This document shows positions 1 to 5,924 of a stretch of 10,622 nucleotides of DNA, piece by piece. The notes beneath the pieces were generated by a model. It worked only from the letters and a program-made list of their open reading frames with translations. It was not told where the DNA came from and ran no database searches. How positions within the stretch are numbered: the stretch's first letter is position 1; each line of letters starts with the position of its first letter. The stretch comes from Peptococcaceae bacterium (GTDB lineage Bacteria; Bacillota; Dehalobacteriia; UBA4068; UBA4997), in contig JAHZFN010000027.1 in the NCBI GenBank assembly GCA_019421315.1, positions 1-10,622 of the forward strand, read 5' to 3'. The position numbers were made by a program, and so were the translations under genes.

Positions 1-77
1 TGCCGCATTTAGTGTTTAGCAGGTGCGTGCTGAATTAAATTGTTGTTCATATACGTACATAACAAAGCATAACAGCA

Positions 78-114
78 AAATCAGCAAGCTTTGCGTTGTA
101 AAGCTTGCTGATTT
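78..114 (-). terminator. Hairpin terminator after rlmH
   Basis: A perfect 15-bp inverted repeat (78-92 against 100-114) encloses a 7-nt loop, 14 nt beyond the rlmH stop. Read on the minus strand it is followed by UUUUGCUGUU, a short and impure U-tract. The stem is strong, so it probably ends the htrA-rlmH transcript. On the plus strand the stem is followed by an AT-rich run, so it could also work in both directions. The 77 bases to its left hold no gene that I can support. Confidence 0.8.
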
Positions 115-128
115 GATATAAGTAATTT

Positions 129-608
129 TTATTTGTGATATGGTTCGTTACGGTTGATTTTAACCGTTCTGTAAATCTGCTCCGTCAAAATTAACCTCAT
201 AAGCTGGTGCGGATAAGTACACTTGCCGAAAGACTGCTTAAAGTCAGCTCTTTGCAAAACGGCGGGCGAAAGACCGCAAGAACCGCCGATAACAAAAACC
301 AACTTCCGAACTCCGTTAAAGCTCCATTGGTTCATTTTTTCGGCAAACTCCTCCGAGGAAAGCTCTTTGCCGTGAATATCCAACGCCACAACAAAGGAAT
401 CGTCGTCTATTGCCGCCAAAAGTCCGTCACCTTCTTTTTCCACAGCCTTGGCAATATCCTTTTCCGATGAGTTTTCCGGTACGGGACGGTCGGGGATTTC
501 CTTAATTTCCACGGGAAAAACAGGCTTCAACCGTTTCTGATATTCAGCAATACCGTCTTTCAGATATTTTTCTTTCAATTTGCCGACGGTTAAAATTTGA
601 CAACGCAT
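129..608 (-). CDS. rlmH: 23S rRNA (pseudouridine-1915-N3) methyltransferase RlmH
   Basis: SPOUT-class methyltransferase that uses S-adenosylmethionine to methylate N3 of pseudouridine 1915 in helix 69 of 23S rRNA on assembled 70S ribosomes. Visible marks are the N-terminal ILTVGKLKEKYLKDGI, the glycine-rich SAM loop FVIGGSCGLS, and the closing YPHQLMRLILTEQIY and RNEPYHK stretches, the knot-forming end that is nearly invariant in the family. I chose the ATG at 608 because it gives 159 residues, the usual family length, and an AAGGAG lies 12 nt upstream. An ATG at 653 in the same frame would add 15 residues, overlap htrA and contribute nothing conserved. The gene starts 22 nt after the htrA stop, so the two are probably one transcript. 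The htrA-rlmH order is common in Firmicutes. Confidence 0.96.
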   Translation of the reverse strand: MRCQILTVGKLKEKYLKDGIAEYQKRLKPVFPVEIKEIPDRPVPENSSEKDIAKAVEKEGDGLLAAIDDDSFVVALDIHGKELSSEEFAEKMNQWSFNGVRKLVFVIGGSCGLSPAVLQRADFKQSFGKCTYPHQLMRLILTEQIYRTVKINRNEPYHK

Positions 609-630
609 TTTTTGATATTTCTCCTTCAGC

Positions 631-1791
631 TTATTCCAGTTCGCCCAATACAACTTCCAGTTTTACTTCCTTGCCGTCGCGGTTGACGGTAATTTCGGCA
701 GTATCACCGATGTTCTTTTCGTAAAGATATTTTTGCAGTTCCGTTGTGGTTTCCACTTTCTTGCCGTCGATGGCAATGATGATATCACCGTTTTCCATGC
801 CTGCCTTGGCTGCGGCGCCGCCGTCCTGCGGCTTAACCATAACGCCGTAATCAACGGACAAACCGTAATATTCGGCAGTCTGAGCCGTAACATCGCCGTA
901 AATGCCCACTTGGAGCGCAGGTCTGCTTACTTTGCCGTTATCCATCAACTGTTGACAAATATCAAGCACCGTGTTGCTGGGAATGGCAAAGCCCATGCCT
1001 TCAAAATTACTGCTGGAAATCTTAATGGTGTTGATGCCGATAACTTCGCCTTTGCCGTTGCACAAAGCGCCGCCGCTGTTACCGGGGTTGATGGCTGCAT
1101 CGGTCTGTACCAAAGTCATATACTGACCGCTGCTCACTTCAACGTTTCTGTTCAGACCACTGATGATACCCTGAGTTACAGAGTTGACAAAATCAGCACC
1201 GCCGGGATTACCGATGGCGATGGCGGTTTCTCCCACCACAATATCGTCGGAATTGCCGAAATCAGCCGCCGTCAAGCCCGTCGCATCAATTTTAATTACT
1301 GCCAAATCGCTTTGGGAATCGGTGCCCACAACCGTGGCGTCATACTCCGTTCCGTCATAAAGCTGCACCCGAACCTTGTCGGCGCCTTCCACAACGTGGT
1401 TATTGGTGATGATATAACCGTCTTCAGAGTAAATCACACCGCTGCCTGTGCTGTAAACAACATCTTCATCCTCAGAATCGTTACCGTATGAGCCGTAGCC
1501 GAACATACCGTAATAAGAATTTAAGCTGGACTGATCCACCAAATTACTGATAAAAACAACGGACGGATTAACCTTTTGGCTGACGTCAACGCTGCTGCCG
1601 TTATCAACAGAAACCACGGTGGCAGAACTGCCGCCCGAATTATTTGTAGTTTCGGGCAAAGCTTGATTTGCTTCAAACTTATGCGCCACAACCGATCCTG
1701 TCACAACGCCCACTACCAAAGCAATAATCAAACCCATCAATATGCATTGCCATAATGCAACCGTTTTTCTTTCGCTATAACCGCTACCCAT
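631..1791 (-). CDS. htrA: HtrA/DegP-family membrane-anchored serine protease
   Basis: Trypsin-like S1C protease that degrades or refolds damaged proteins outside the cytoplasmic membrane. From the ATG at 1791 the protein has 386 residues. A single transmembrane anchor covers about residues 13-36, followed by a Ser/Gly-rich linker and the protease domain. The catalytic triad is readable: His132 in TNNHVVEG, Asp162 in SDLAVIKI and Ser239 in NPGNSGGAL. One C-terminal PDZ domain covers about 295-380 (GVMVKP, GDIIIAIDG). The frame stays open to a TTG at 1815. I prefer 1791 because an AGGAGG sits 7 nt before that ATG, inside the would-be extension. Transcription probably starts from the promoter at 1833-1861, with an inverted repeat across its -35. 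rlmH follows after 22 nt. Confidence 0.95.
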   Translation of the reverse strand: MGSGYSERKTVALWQCILMGLIIALVVGVVTGSVVAHKFEANQALPETTNNSGGSSATVVSVDNGSSVDVSQKVNPSVVFISNLVDQSSLNSYYGMFGYGSYGNDSEDEDVVYSTGSGVIYSEDGYIITNNHVVEGADKVRVQLYDGTEYDATVVGTDSQSDLAVIKIDATGLTAADFGNSDDIVVGETAIAIGNPGGADFVNSVTQGIISGLNRNVEVSSGQYMTLVQTDAAINPGNSGGALCNGKGEVIGINTIKISSSNFEGMGFAIPSNTVLDICQQLMDNGKVSRPALQVGIYGDVTAQTAEYYGLSVDYGVMVKPQDGGAAAKAGMENGDIIIAIDGKKVETTTELQKYLYEKNIGDTAEITVNRDGKEVKLEVVLGELE

Positions 1792-1832
1792 AACAAAGCC
1801 TCCTGTTTTTTTCAATCTTTTTTATATATTTT

Positions 1833-1861
1833 ATTTTAACCAAATGCTTTTTTAATGTCAA
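1833..1861 (-). promoter_or_regulatory. Sigma-A-type promoter of htrA-rlmH
   Basis: Read on the minus strand there is a perfect -35 TTGACA (1856-1861), a 17-bp spacer and a -10 TAAAAT (1833-1838). The start point would fall near 1826, leaving a leader of about 35 nt that holds the AGGAGG before the ATG at 1791. The position, consensus fit and spacing make this the best promoter in the window. Confidence 0.75.
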
Positions 1862-1869
1862 AGCATTTG
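1841..1869. promoter_or_regulatory. Inverted repeat overlapping the htrA -35, candidate operator
   Basis: CAAATGCTTT (1841-1850) and its exact reverse complement AAAGCATTTG (1860-1869) are separated by 9 nt. One arm lies in the promoter spacer and the other reaches into the -35 box, so a protein bound here would block RNA polymerase. The arm-9-arm geometry recalls CIRCE (HrcA), but the arm sequence is not the CIRCE TTAGCACTC, nor is it the CtsR heptamer repeat. The regulator is unknown. It could instead form a hairpin, but it lies upstream of the predicted start point, which favours a DNA site. Confidence 0.5.
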
Positions 1870-1874
1870 ATAAC

Positions 1875-1891
1875 AAACCTTTTAAAGGTTT
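1875..1891. repeat. 17-bp palindrome upstream of the htrA promoter
   Basis: AAACCTTT (1875-1882) and AAAGGTTT (1884-1891) form an exact palindrome around one central T. It starts 5 bp beyond the inverted repeat at 1841-1869, just upstream of the -35. It may be a second protein site. AT-rich DNA gives chance palindromes, so the evidence is only its perfection and position. Confidence 0.35.
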
Positions 1892-2110
1892 TGGCAAGCA
1901 TTACTGTTTGTTTTCGTTTTTCAAAAGCGTTAACAACATAAACAACAATAATTCAATGCATTTTTATTAGAGAAGTATTAAAAATTTATAAGCTTTTATA
2001 ATTCTATGTCTGCTTGTCCGCCAACCCTTTTGTTAGCTTTATTATAACACCGTCCAAGGCTTTTTGTGTGAACATTTGCCGAAAATGGGGCAAATATCAG
2101 CTGAAAACAA

Positions 2111-2145
2111 AAAGAACCCTTTTGTCAAACGGCAAAAGGATCTTT
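2111..2145 (-). terminator. Rho-independent terminator after comF
   Basis: On the minus strand AAAGATCCTTTTG (2133-2145) pairs with CAAAAGGGTTCTTT (2111-2124) across an 8-nt loop. A 7-bp core is followed by a mismatch and a further paired stretch, then a TTTTTGTTTT run. It begins 47 nt after the comF stop. Confidence 0.75.
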
Positions 2146-2192
2146 AAAGTTTATATCGCCATTTATATCGGCGGCGGTTTTAAATATGTATT

Positions 2193-2936
2193 CTACCGCT
2201 CCAAATGCGAAGCCACAGCCGCAGCGTAAACCTTGGCGGCGCCCATCTCTTTCAAAACAACGGCGCAGTTCATCACAGTACTGCCGCTGGTCATAATATC
2301 GTCAATCAGCAAAACGGTTTTGCCTTTGATTTTGCCGCCGTGTCTGCCGGGCGAAAAGGCTCTGGTCAAATTGTCTTTTCTTTCGGCAAAAGAAAGCTTG
2401 TGCTGAACCTTGGTTTCCTTATGTCTTTTCAGCACATCGGGCAAATATTTTATTCCCAAAAATCCCGCCGTTGCCTCTGCCAAAAGTTCAGCCTGATTAT
2501 AGCCTCTTTCCGCCAGTCGATTGGAATGCAAAGGAACAGCCGCAACATAGTCAGCAACAACATTTTCTTTTTGCAAAGCCGCCGCCAGGCACTTACCCAA
2601 AGGCTTGGCGTAAGCTCTTTTGTCCCGATATTTCAGAGCCAAAATATACTGCCTGGGATAACCGACATAAGGCAAAGCGGAATAAAAAGCGTCAATGTAA
2701 TTTTTCGGTTCATTGGCACAGGCGGCACAAAGCCTCGGTTCGGCAGAGGCAGATTTAAACGCAAAAAAACATCCGCAAACCGCACATCTGTCCAAAGCGG
2801 CAAGCTTACGGGAACATTCTGAACAAAGGCAATGCTCCAAGCAACCCGTTTTGCCGCAGAGCAAACAGGTATTCCACGGGAAGAAAGCTTCGACGGCAGC
2901 GGCTTTGGCAATATACAATTTCTGCTTAACATTCAT
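2193..2936 (-). CDS. comF: ComF-family phosphoribosyltransferase
   Basis: ComFC-type protein of 247 residues. The family is linked to natural transformation, acting on the cytoplasmic side of DNA uptake, but it is also widespread in non-competent bacteria where its substrate is unsettled. The N-terminal 75 residues carry paired cysteines in zinc-finger spacing (C24/C27, C38/C41, C51/C54, C70/C73). A type I PRTase fold follows: VPLHSNRLAERGYNQ at about 134-148, and the PRPP-binding loop VLLIDDIMTSGST at 208-220. The length is normal for the family. The ATG at 2936 is the only plausible start because an in-frame TAA lies 9 nt upstream. No good Shine-Dalgarno is visible before it, so translation may be coupled to the gene that ends 25 nt upstream. 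No comFA helicase gene is in the window. Confidence 0.93.
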   Translation of the reverse strand: MNVKQKLYIAKAAAVEAFFPWNTCLLCGKTGCLEHCLCSECSRKLAALDRCAVCGCFFAFKSASAEPRLCAACANEPKNYIDAFYSALPYVGYPRQYILALKYRDKRAYAKPLGKCLAAALQKENVVADYVAAVPLHSNRLAERGYNQAELLAEATAGFLGIKYLPDVLKRHKETKVQHKLSFAERKDNLTRAFSPGRHGGKIKGKTVLLIDDIMTSGSTVMNCAVVLKEMGAAKVYAAAVASHLER

Positions 2937-2961
2937 AACTTTTTATCTATAAATTCTTTTT

Positions 2962-3348
2962 TCAAATTTTCTTGTTCAAACTTCGGCATTGATTTTCCCA
3001 TTTTCCGAAATTATCCTTGGGGTCGGCAAAAAATATCGCCTCATAATCGGCAGGGCGGTAATATCTTTCAAAAAATCTGTACCCGAATTTCTGAGAATGA
3101 CGGCGAATGATTTTTCGTTTTTCGTAATAATCCGTACCCTGCTCCAAATGAACCCACCATTGATTTTTGCTGTAATATTTTTGAAAAATGCGGTTAAAGC
3201 TGTAAATAATCCATTCGATATTAACCGGCTCCACGTTGCTTCTGATAACCAAAAGCACTTTTTTATGCCTCGGCTCCTTGTAAAAATGGATATAAAACAA
3301 AACCGCAAAATAAACCGCCGCCATCAGCAAACTGATTAATTTCAGCAT
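2962..3348 (-). CDS. Unrecognised small membrane-anchored protein upstream of comF
   Basis: 128 residues that I do not recognise. One N-terminal hydrophobic helix (about residues 4-21) is followed by a basic, aromatic-rich soluble part. The start of that part, KKVLLVIRSNVEPVNIEW, reads like a beta strand, a turn and a helix, and faintly recalls the first element of family 2 glycosyltransferases. The chain is far too short for that fold and shows no DxD, so this is only a resemblance. The remainder is rich in Tyr, Phe, Arg and Lys. The start at 3348 is secure: GGAGGTG lies just upstream. It precedes comF by 25 nt and probably shares its transcript. It is divergent from the 46-aa zinc-knuckle gene across a 96-bp gap. 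Confidence 0.75.
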   Translation of the reverse strand: MLKLISLLMAAVYFAVLFYIHFYKEPRHKKVLLVIRSNVEPVNIEWIIYSFNRIFQKYYSKNQWWVHLEQGTDYYEKRKIIRRHSQKFGYRFFERYYRPADYEAIFFADPKDNFGKWENQCRSLNKKI

Positions 3349-3444
3349 AAAACACCTCCGCTATAATCATACGCCCTTTAATATTATGCTATGAATAGAA
3401 TTCAATTTAGGCAACATAATAATTAAGGCAACGGAGGTGGTTTT

Positions 3445-3585
3445 ATGAAACATGACATTTGTCCTTGGTGCGGCAGACCTTTGCCCGAACAACCGGAAAA
3501 CTGCATTGAGTTTCCTGTCAAATACAAAGGAAAGGTTTACTGCCCGTCCTGTTTTCAACAGCTTATGCACAACACCGTGCTTTAA
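3445..3585 (+). CDS. 46-aa zinc-knuckle mini-protein
   Basis: This is the only plus-strand gene I can support. The ATG at 3445 is preceded by GGAGGTGG at ideal spacing, and the frame runs 46 codons to TAA at 3583. The product carries two CPxC knuckles, CPWCGR (Cys6/Cys9) and CPSC (Cys33/Cys36), plus Cys20. Four of these could hold one zinc, as in small rubredoxin-like or zinc-ribbon proteins. Between the knuckles is a short, strand-like segment (FPVKYKGKVY). I do not recognise the family and give no function. It is divergent from the 128-aa gene and convergent with the 62-aa zinc-ribbon gene. The strong ribosome binding site and conserved-looking knuckles argue that it is real despite its size. 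Confidence 0.72.
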   Translation: MKHDICPWCGRPLPEQPENCIEFPVKYKGKVYCPSCFQQLMHNTVL

Positions 3586-3591
3586 CTCTTT

Positions 3592-3636
3592 AACCAAGCC
3601 TTTTAACTTTCAGCTTTAAAATCTCACTTGGTTTTT
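3592..3636 (+). terminator. Possible terminator of the 46-aa gene
   Basis: AACCAAG (3592-3598) pairs with CTTGGTT (3627-3633), followed by more T residues. A weaker TTTTAA/TTAAAA pairing lies inside the loop. It starts 6 nt after the stop and reaches into the 3' end of the convergent gene. The loop is long, so this is a weak call. Confidence 0.35.
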
Positions 3637-3812
3637 CTCAAAGGATACGGCTTTTTCCCGGCAATCGGCTCTTTCAGATCCTGCAAATCATAGACCTGAT
3701 CGGAGGACGGCATAAAAGAAATATCTTTGCCGCAGCCGGGACAAAGCCATATTTTATGCTCACTTGCGGAATATGACGACGAAAAACAGTTGGGACAAAA
3801 TTTGTAAGGCAT
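3624..3812 (-). CDS. 62-aa zinc-ribbon protein
   Basis: Small protein of 62 residues with two CPxC knuckles 14 residues apart: CPNC (Cys6/Cys9) and CPGCGK (Cys24/Cys27). This is the layout of a minimal zinc ribbon. A polar tail follows, ending in a basic KKPYPLRKTK. Such modules bind nucleic acid or act as protein-protein adaptors, but nothing here says which. The ATG at 3812 has AGGAAG upstream at normal spacing. It converges on the 46-aa gene with 38 nt between their stops. A promoter candidate lies at 3961-3988, which would give a leader of about 140 nt. A nearer promoter is possible, but I cannot single one out. Confidence 0.75.
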   Translation of the reverse strand: MPYKFCPNCFSSSYSASEHKIWLCPGCGKDISFMPSSDQVYDLQDLKEPIAGKKPYPLRKTK

Positions 3813-4216
3813 AATAACACTTCCTAATCACTTTTTTACTCTACAACTTTTACTCTGCAATATTATCGCTTTTTATATAATAAACGAATTGACCGCAGCA
3901 TAGCAACCGCCAATCCGATCATAACACATTACAAACACATTATTTACATATTCTTCTTTAATTATAGCAAATAGTGCAAAAAATGCAAATGTTATAATTC
4001 GAAACTATTTGACAAAAACAGTCAAAATAATCACGGTTTATCCCATAATAACACTTATATCTGCTCCATTCGTCCGAAAAGTATCTTTTTTGTGAGATTT
4101 TTCCTTAAAAAAGATTTTAACCCTAAAAAGATTTTTTCGTTTTAAATATTATTTAAATATTATCGAGCAATAGGCTTCAAGCAATATTCTCATTTTCAAC
4201 ACAGCGTTTTTGTTCT
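3813..4216. other. AT-rich non-coding gap of 404 bp
   Basis: No gene that I can support. Apart from the promoter candidate at 3961-3988 it holds a small inverted repeat TTTGAC/GTCAAA (4008-4013, 4021-4026). It also holds two copies of AAAAAGATTTT (4108-4118 and 4125-4135), 17 bp apart, in a run that reads as T-rich on the minus strand and could help end the upstream gene. No stable GC-containing terminator follows the 292-aa gene. Confidence 0.6.
3961..3988 (-). promoter_or_regulatory. Candidate promoter toward the 62-aa zinc-ribbon gene
   Basis: On the minus strand TTGCAT (3983-3988), 16 bp and a perfect TATAAT (3961-3966). It is the best-scoring pair by eye in this gap. The next gene in that direction begins about 140 nt downstream, so the leader would be long. 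Confidence 0.45.
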
Positions 4217-5095
4217 TTATATTTTTTTGCGTGGTTTAAAATACAGCTTTTTAAAAGCTTTTCTGTCCACGCCTTCTTCGGCGGCGCACTGCCAAAGATA
4301 ATCGGGACTTGGATAAAGGCTGTAATGGGAGTTTTTTTCCTCGGGATAGCGAAAATTCAGCCAAATTCGGAATTTGTCATTAGATATCGCTATTTTCCCG
4401 GGCAAATCGACAGGCAGCTTTGCCGCCAGCTCAAACCAGGCGTCCGTAATAAACTCATCCTTGACCATCATCGTCTTTTTGTTCAAGGCAAAATCGACAA
4501 AAATTTCGGCTGCCTGCGGCGTAGCCAATTCTTTCAAAAGCCAAACCAAAGCCCGAACCGTAACCGGCTGATCCGCCCATTTTGTCAAATCCGCCAAAAC
4601 GGCGGCTTTCTTGGAAGCTGCAACAGGCAGCTGCTGCCAACAATCCAAAGCTTGCAGCTGCCAACATGGTTCCTTTTGTTTTTTCAGCCAAGCAATAACG
4701 GGGTCGGACAAAGCTTCGCCGCCGATTCTGCCGATGGTTATCAACGCTTTACCTCTAATCCGCCAATCGGACAAATCCGCCAAAGCAAGCAGTTCCGCCG
4801 CCAAATCATTACCGCCGCGGGTTTTCAAAGCAATACCCTCGACCAAACATTTTCTTTCAACTTCCGTCAAAACGGCAACCACATCGTCCGCCGCCGCCTT
4901 TTTCAAATCTTCGATATTAAGCAAAAAGCAATTATTTTCGTCAAAAATCCCTTTGCCGTGCATTCTTGCGGTCTGTGGAAAAAAATATCTGTTTTTTTTG
5001 GATTTCGCTTTTGTAATTTGCTCTTTTTCCATACTCTCTTTTATATTTTCCTTATCTGATTGTATTCTCGTTTCCTGTATTCCAGTTTCAGCCAT
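4217..5095 (-). CDS. HEAT-repeat-like alpha-helical protein of unknown function
   Basis: 292 residues, soluble, with no signal peptide or membrane segment. The first 40 residues are polar and probably unstructured (many Lys, Glu, Gln). From about residue 60 to 215 the sequence is a run of amphipathic helices of HEAT/Armadillo type, for example LLALADLSDWRIRGKALITI, then AVIAWLKK-like and VTVRALVWLLKELATPQAAE segments. That suggests a scaffold that binds another protein. The C-terminal 60 residues are aromatic-rich and basic and match nothing I know. The ATG at 5095 is preceded by GGTGG at 8 nt. A TATAAT at 5132-5137 (minus strand) may be its -10, but the -35 is poor. It has its own transcript by appearance: a strong terminator lies between it and the gene downstream in coordinates. 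Confidence 0.72.
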   Translation of the reverse strand: MAETGIQETRIQSDKENIKESMEKEQITKAKSKKNRYFFPQTARMHGKGIFDENNCFLLNIEDLKKAAADDVVAVLTEVERKCLVEGIALKTRGGNDLAAELLALADLSDWRIRGKALITIGRIGGEALSDPVIAWLKKQKEPCWQLQALDCWQQLPVAASKKAAVLADLTKWADQPVTVRALVWLLKELATPQAAEIFVDFALNKKTMMVKDEFITDAWFELAAKLPVDLPGKIAISNDKFRIWLNFRYPEEKNSHYSLYPSPDYLWQCAAEEGVDRKAFKKLYFKPRKKI

Positions 5096-5212
5096 TTTGA
5101 TTCCACCGCCTGTATATTTTCGATTTATTCTATTATAGTTCTTATAGTTCTGTCAGTTTTCATATTAATTATTACTGCCGCATCTTTAACCGACAATAAC
5201 AATATCAAAAAA

Positions 5213-5250
5213 AATTAAGCGCAGCAGATAAAAACCGCCGCGCTGTAATT
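5213..5250 (-). terminator. Strong terminator after the SH3b gene
   Basis: On the minus strand AGCGCGGCGG (5235-5244) pairs with CTGCTGCGCT (5218-5227) over 10 bp, with two G-U pairs, around a 7-nt loop. The stem is extended by AATTA/TAATT with one bulge, and eight U residues follow (5207-5214). It begins 24 nt after the SH3b stop. Confidence 0.88.
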
Positions 5251-5273
5251 TGCAATATAAATTTTTATGTTAG

Positions 5274-5759
5274 TTATTGTGCGTATGAACTGCTTACATA
5301 ACCTGTTTGTCCGTTGGAGGTTTGAACCTGATACCAATCGCCTTCTTCGCCGATTTTGGTAACCTTGGTGCCTTTGGACAGGGTGGTGATAACATCGCCG
5401 TTTTTGCTGGCTGCGGAACGCAGATTTACACCGTTGCCGGTAATCGTCAAGGATTCGCCGGAAGCGCTGCTTTGGGAACCTGTATTATCGGAAGCGGAAG
5501 ATGTATTGCCTGTGCTGCTGCTTGTGGAGGGAGTTTCACCTTTCAAAGCGGCAACTTCGGCTTCCAATTCGTCAACCTTGGTGGAAAGAGCAGCCATTCT
5601 TTCACCGATAGTAGTTTCAACATAGCTTTCTGTTGCAACAGGATCATCAGAAGAACCCGGCAATGTACCCATAGCCTGCACAACCTGACCTACAACAAAG
5701 CCGATGGTTACACACACTAATACAGCAACAATCATTATAACTAATTTACCCTTATTCAA
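5274..5759 (-). CDS. Membrane-anchored SH3b-domain protein with coiled coil
   Basis: From the TTG at 5759 the protein has 161 residues. It has one N-terminal membrane helix (about 6-29), a short charged coiled-coil segment (MAALSTKVDELEAEVAALKG), a Ser/Thr/Gly/Asn-rich linker, and a C-terminal bacterial SH3 domain of about 58 residues. The domain has the typical GVNLRSAAS opening, GTKV, GDWYQV and GQTGYVSSSY close. SH3b domains bind peptidoglycan or other wall material outside the membrane, so a wall-sensing or wall-tethering role is likely but unproven. I prefer TTG because AAAGGAG lies 10 nt before it. The same frame is open to an ATG at 5894, but that extension would bury both the ribosome binding site and the promoter. 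An internal ATG eight codons on has a weaker site. wecA lies 165 nt upstream. Confidence 0.85.
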   Translation of the reverse strand: MNKGKLVIMIVAVLVCVTIGFVVGQVVQAMGTLPGSSDDPVATESYVETTIGERMAALSTKVDELEAEVAALKGETPSTSSSTGNTSSASDNTGSQSSASGESLTITGNGVNLRSAASKNGDVITTLSKGTKVTKIGEEGDWYQVQTSNGQTGYVSSSYAQ

Positions 5760-5860
5760 CGTAATTCTTCTCCTTTCGTGAACAGAAAAATATGGCTTAT
5801 CTTTATATATTAGATATTCCCCTTGCATTTTCCTGCAATAAAAATCATTTATTTCATATT

Positions 5861-5890
5861 TTTTTAGCCTTTTGTAAAAATTTTTGTCAA
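5861..5890 (-). promoter_or_regulatory. Candidate promoter of the SH3b gene
   Basis: On the minus strand a perfect TTGACA (5885-5890), 18 bp and TAAAAA (5861-5866, 4 of 6). The leader would be about 95 nt. A second, nearer option is TTGCAA with TATAAA 15 bp on, around 5800-5828, which is too short in spacing to prefer. Either way the SH3b gene seems able to be transcribed apart from wecA. Confidence 0.5.
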
Positions 5891-5924
5891 ACAAACACAG
5901 CTATCCCACAAAAGTTGCCGAACC

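Larger units (their letters stand above)
1792..2192. other. Non-coding gap between htrA and comF
   Basis: This 401-bp stretch holds the htrA ribosome binding site, promoter and two palindromes at its left end, and the comF terminator (2111-2145) at its right. Between about 1900 and 2100 I see only AT-rich DNA. A TATAAT on the minus strand (2041-2046) has no convincing -35. The open frame on the plus strand here lacks a ribosome binding site and recognisable protein features, so I do not call it. A 9-bp direct repeat (TTTATATCG at 2150-2158 and 2162-2170) lies just after the comF stop. Confidence 0.7.

Noticed and set aside
129..146. The rlmH 3' end resembles the site where SCC elements of staphylococci insert
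   Set aside because: The similarity reflects conserved RlmH residues. No second copy of the end sequence and no recombinase gene is present in the window.
733..1491. Long plus-strand frame of 252 codons opposite htrA
   Set aside because: It is the antisense shadow of a clear HtrA gene. The composition is low in typical protein motifs and there is no ribosome binding site.
1841..1869. CIRCE element for HrcA control of htrA
   Set aside because: The 9-nt spacer fits, but the arms CAAATGCTTT/AAAGCATTTG do not match TTAGCACTC/GAGTGCTAA.
2014..2229. Plus-strand 71-codon frame between htrA and comF
   Set aside because: No ribosome binding site, a poor promoter, no protein-like features, and it overlaps the comF terminator and 3' end.
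3863..3922. A 19-codon minus-strand frame (MIGLAVAMLRSIRLLYKKR) like a small membrane peptide
   Set aside because: No Shine-Dalgarno precedes the ATG and nothing else supports it. Hydrophobic-basic short frames arise easily by chance.
4325..5059. Plus-strand 244-codon frame opposite the HEAT-like gene
   Set aside because: Antisense shadow. The minus-strand frame has the better start, amphipathic helix pattern and ribosome binding site.
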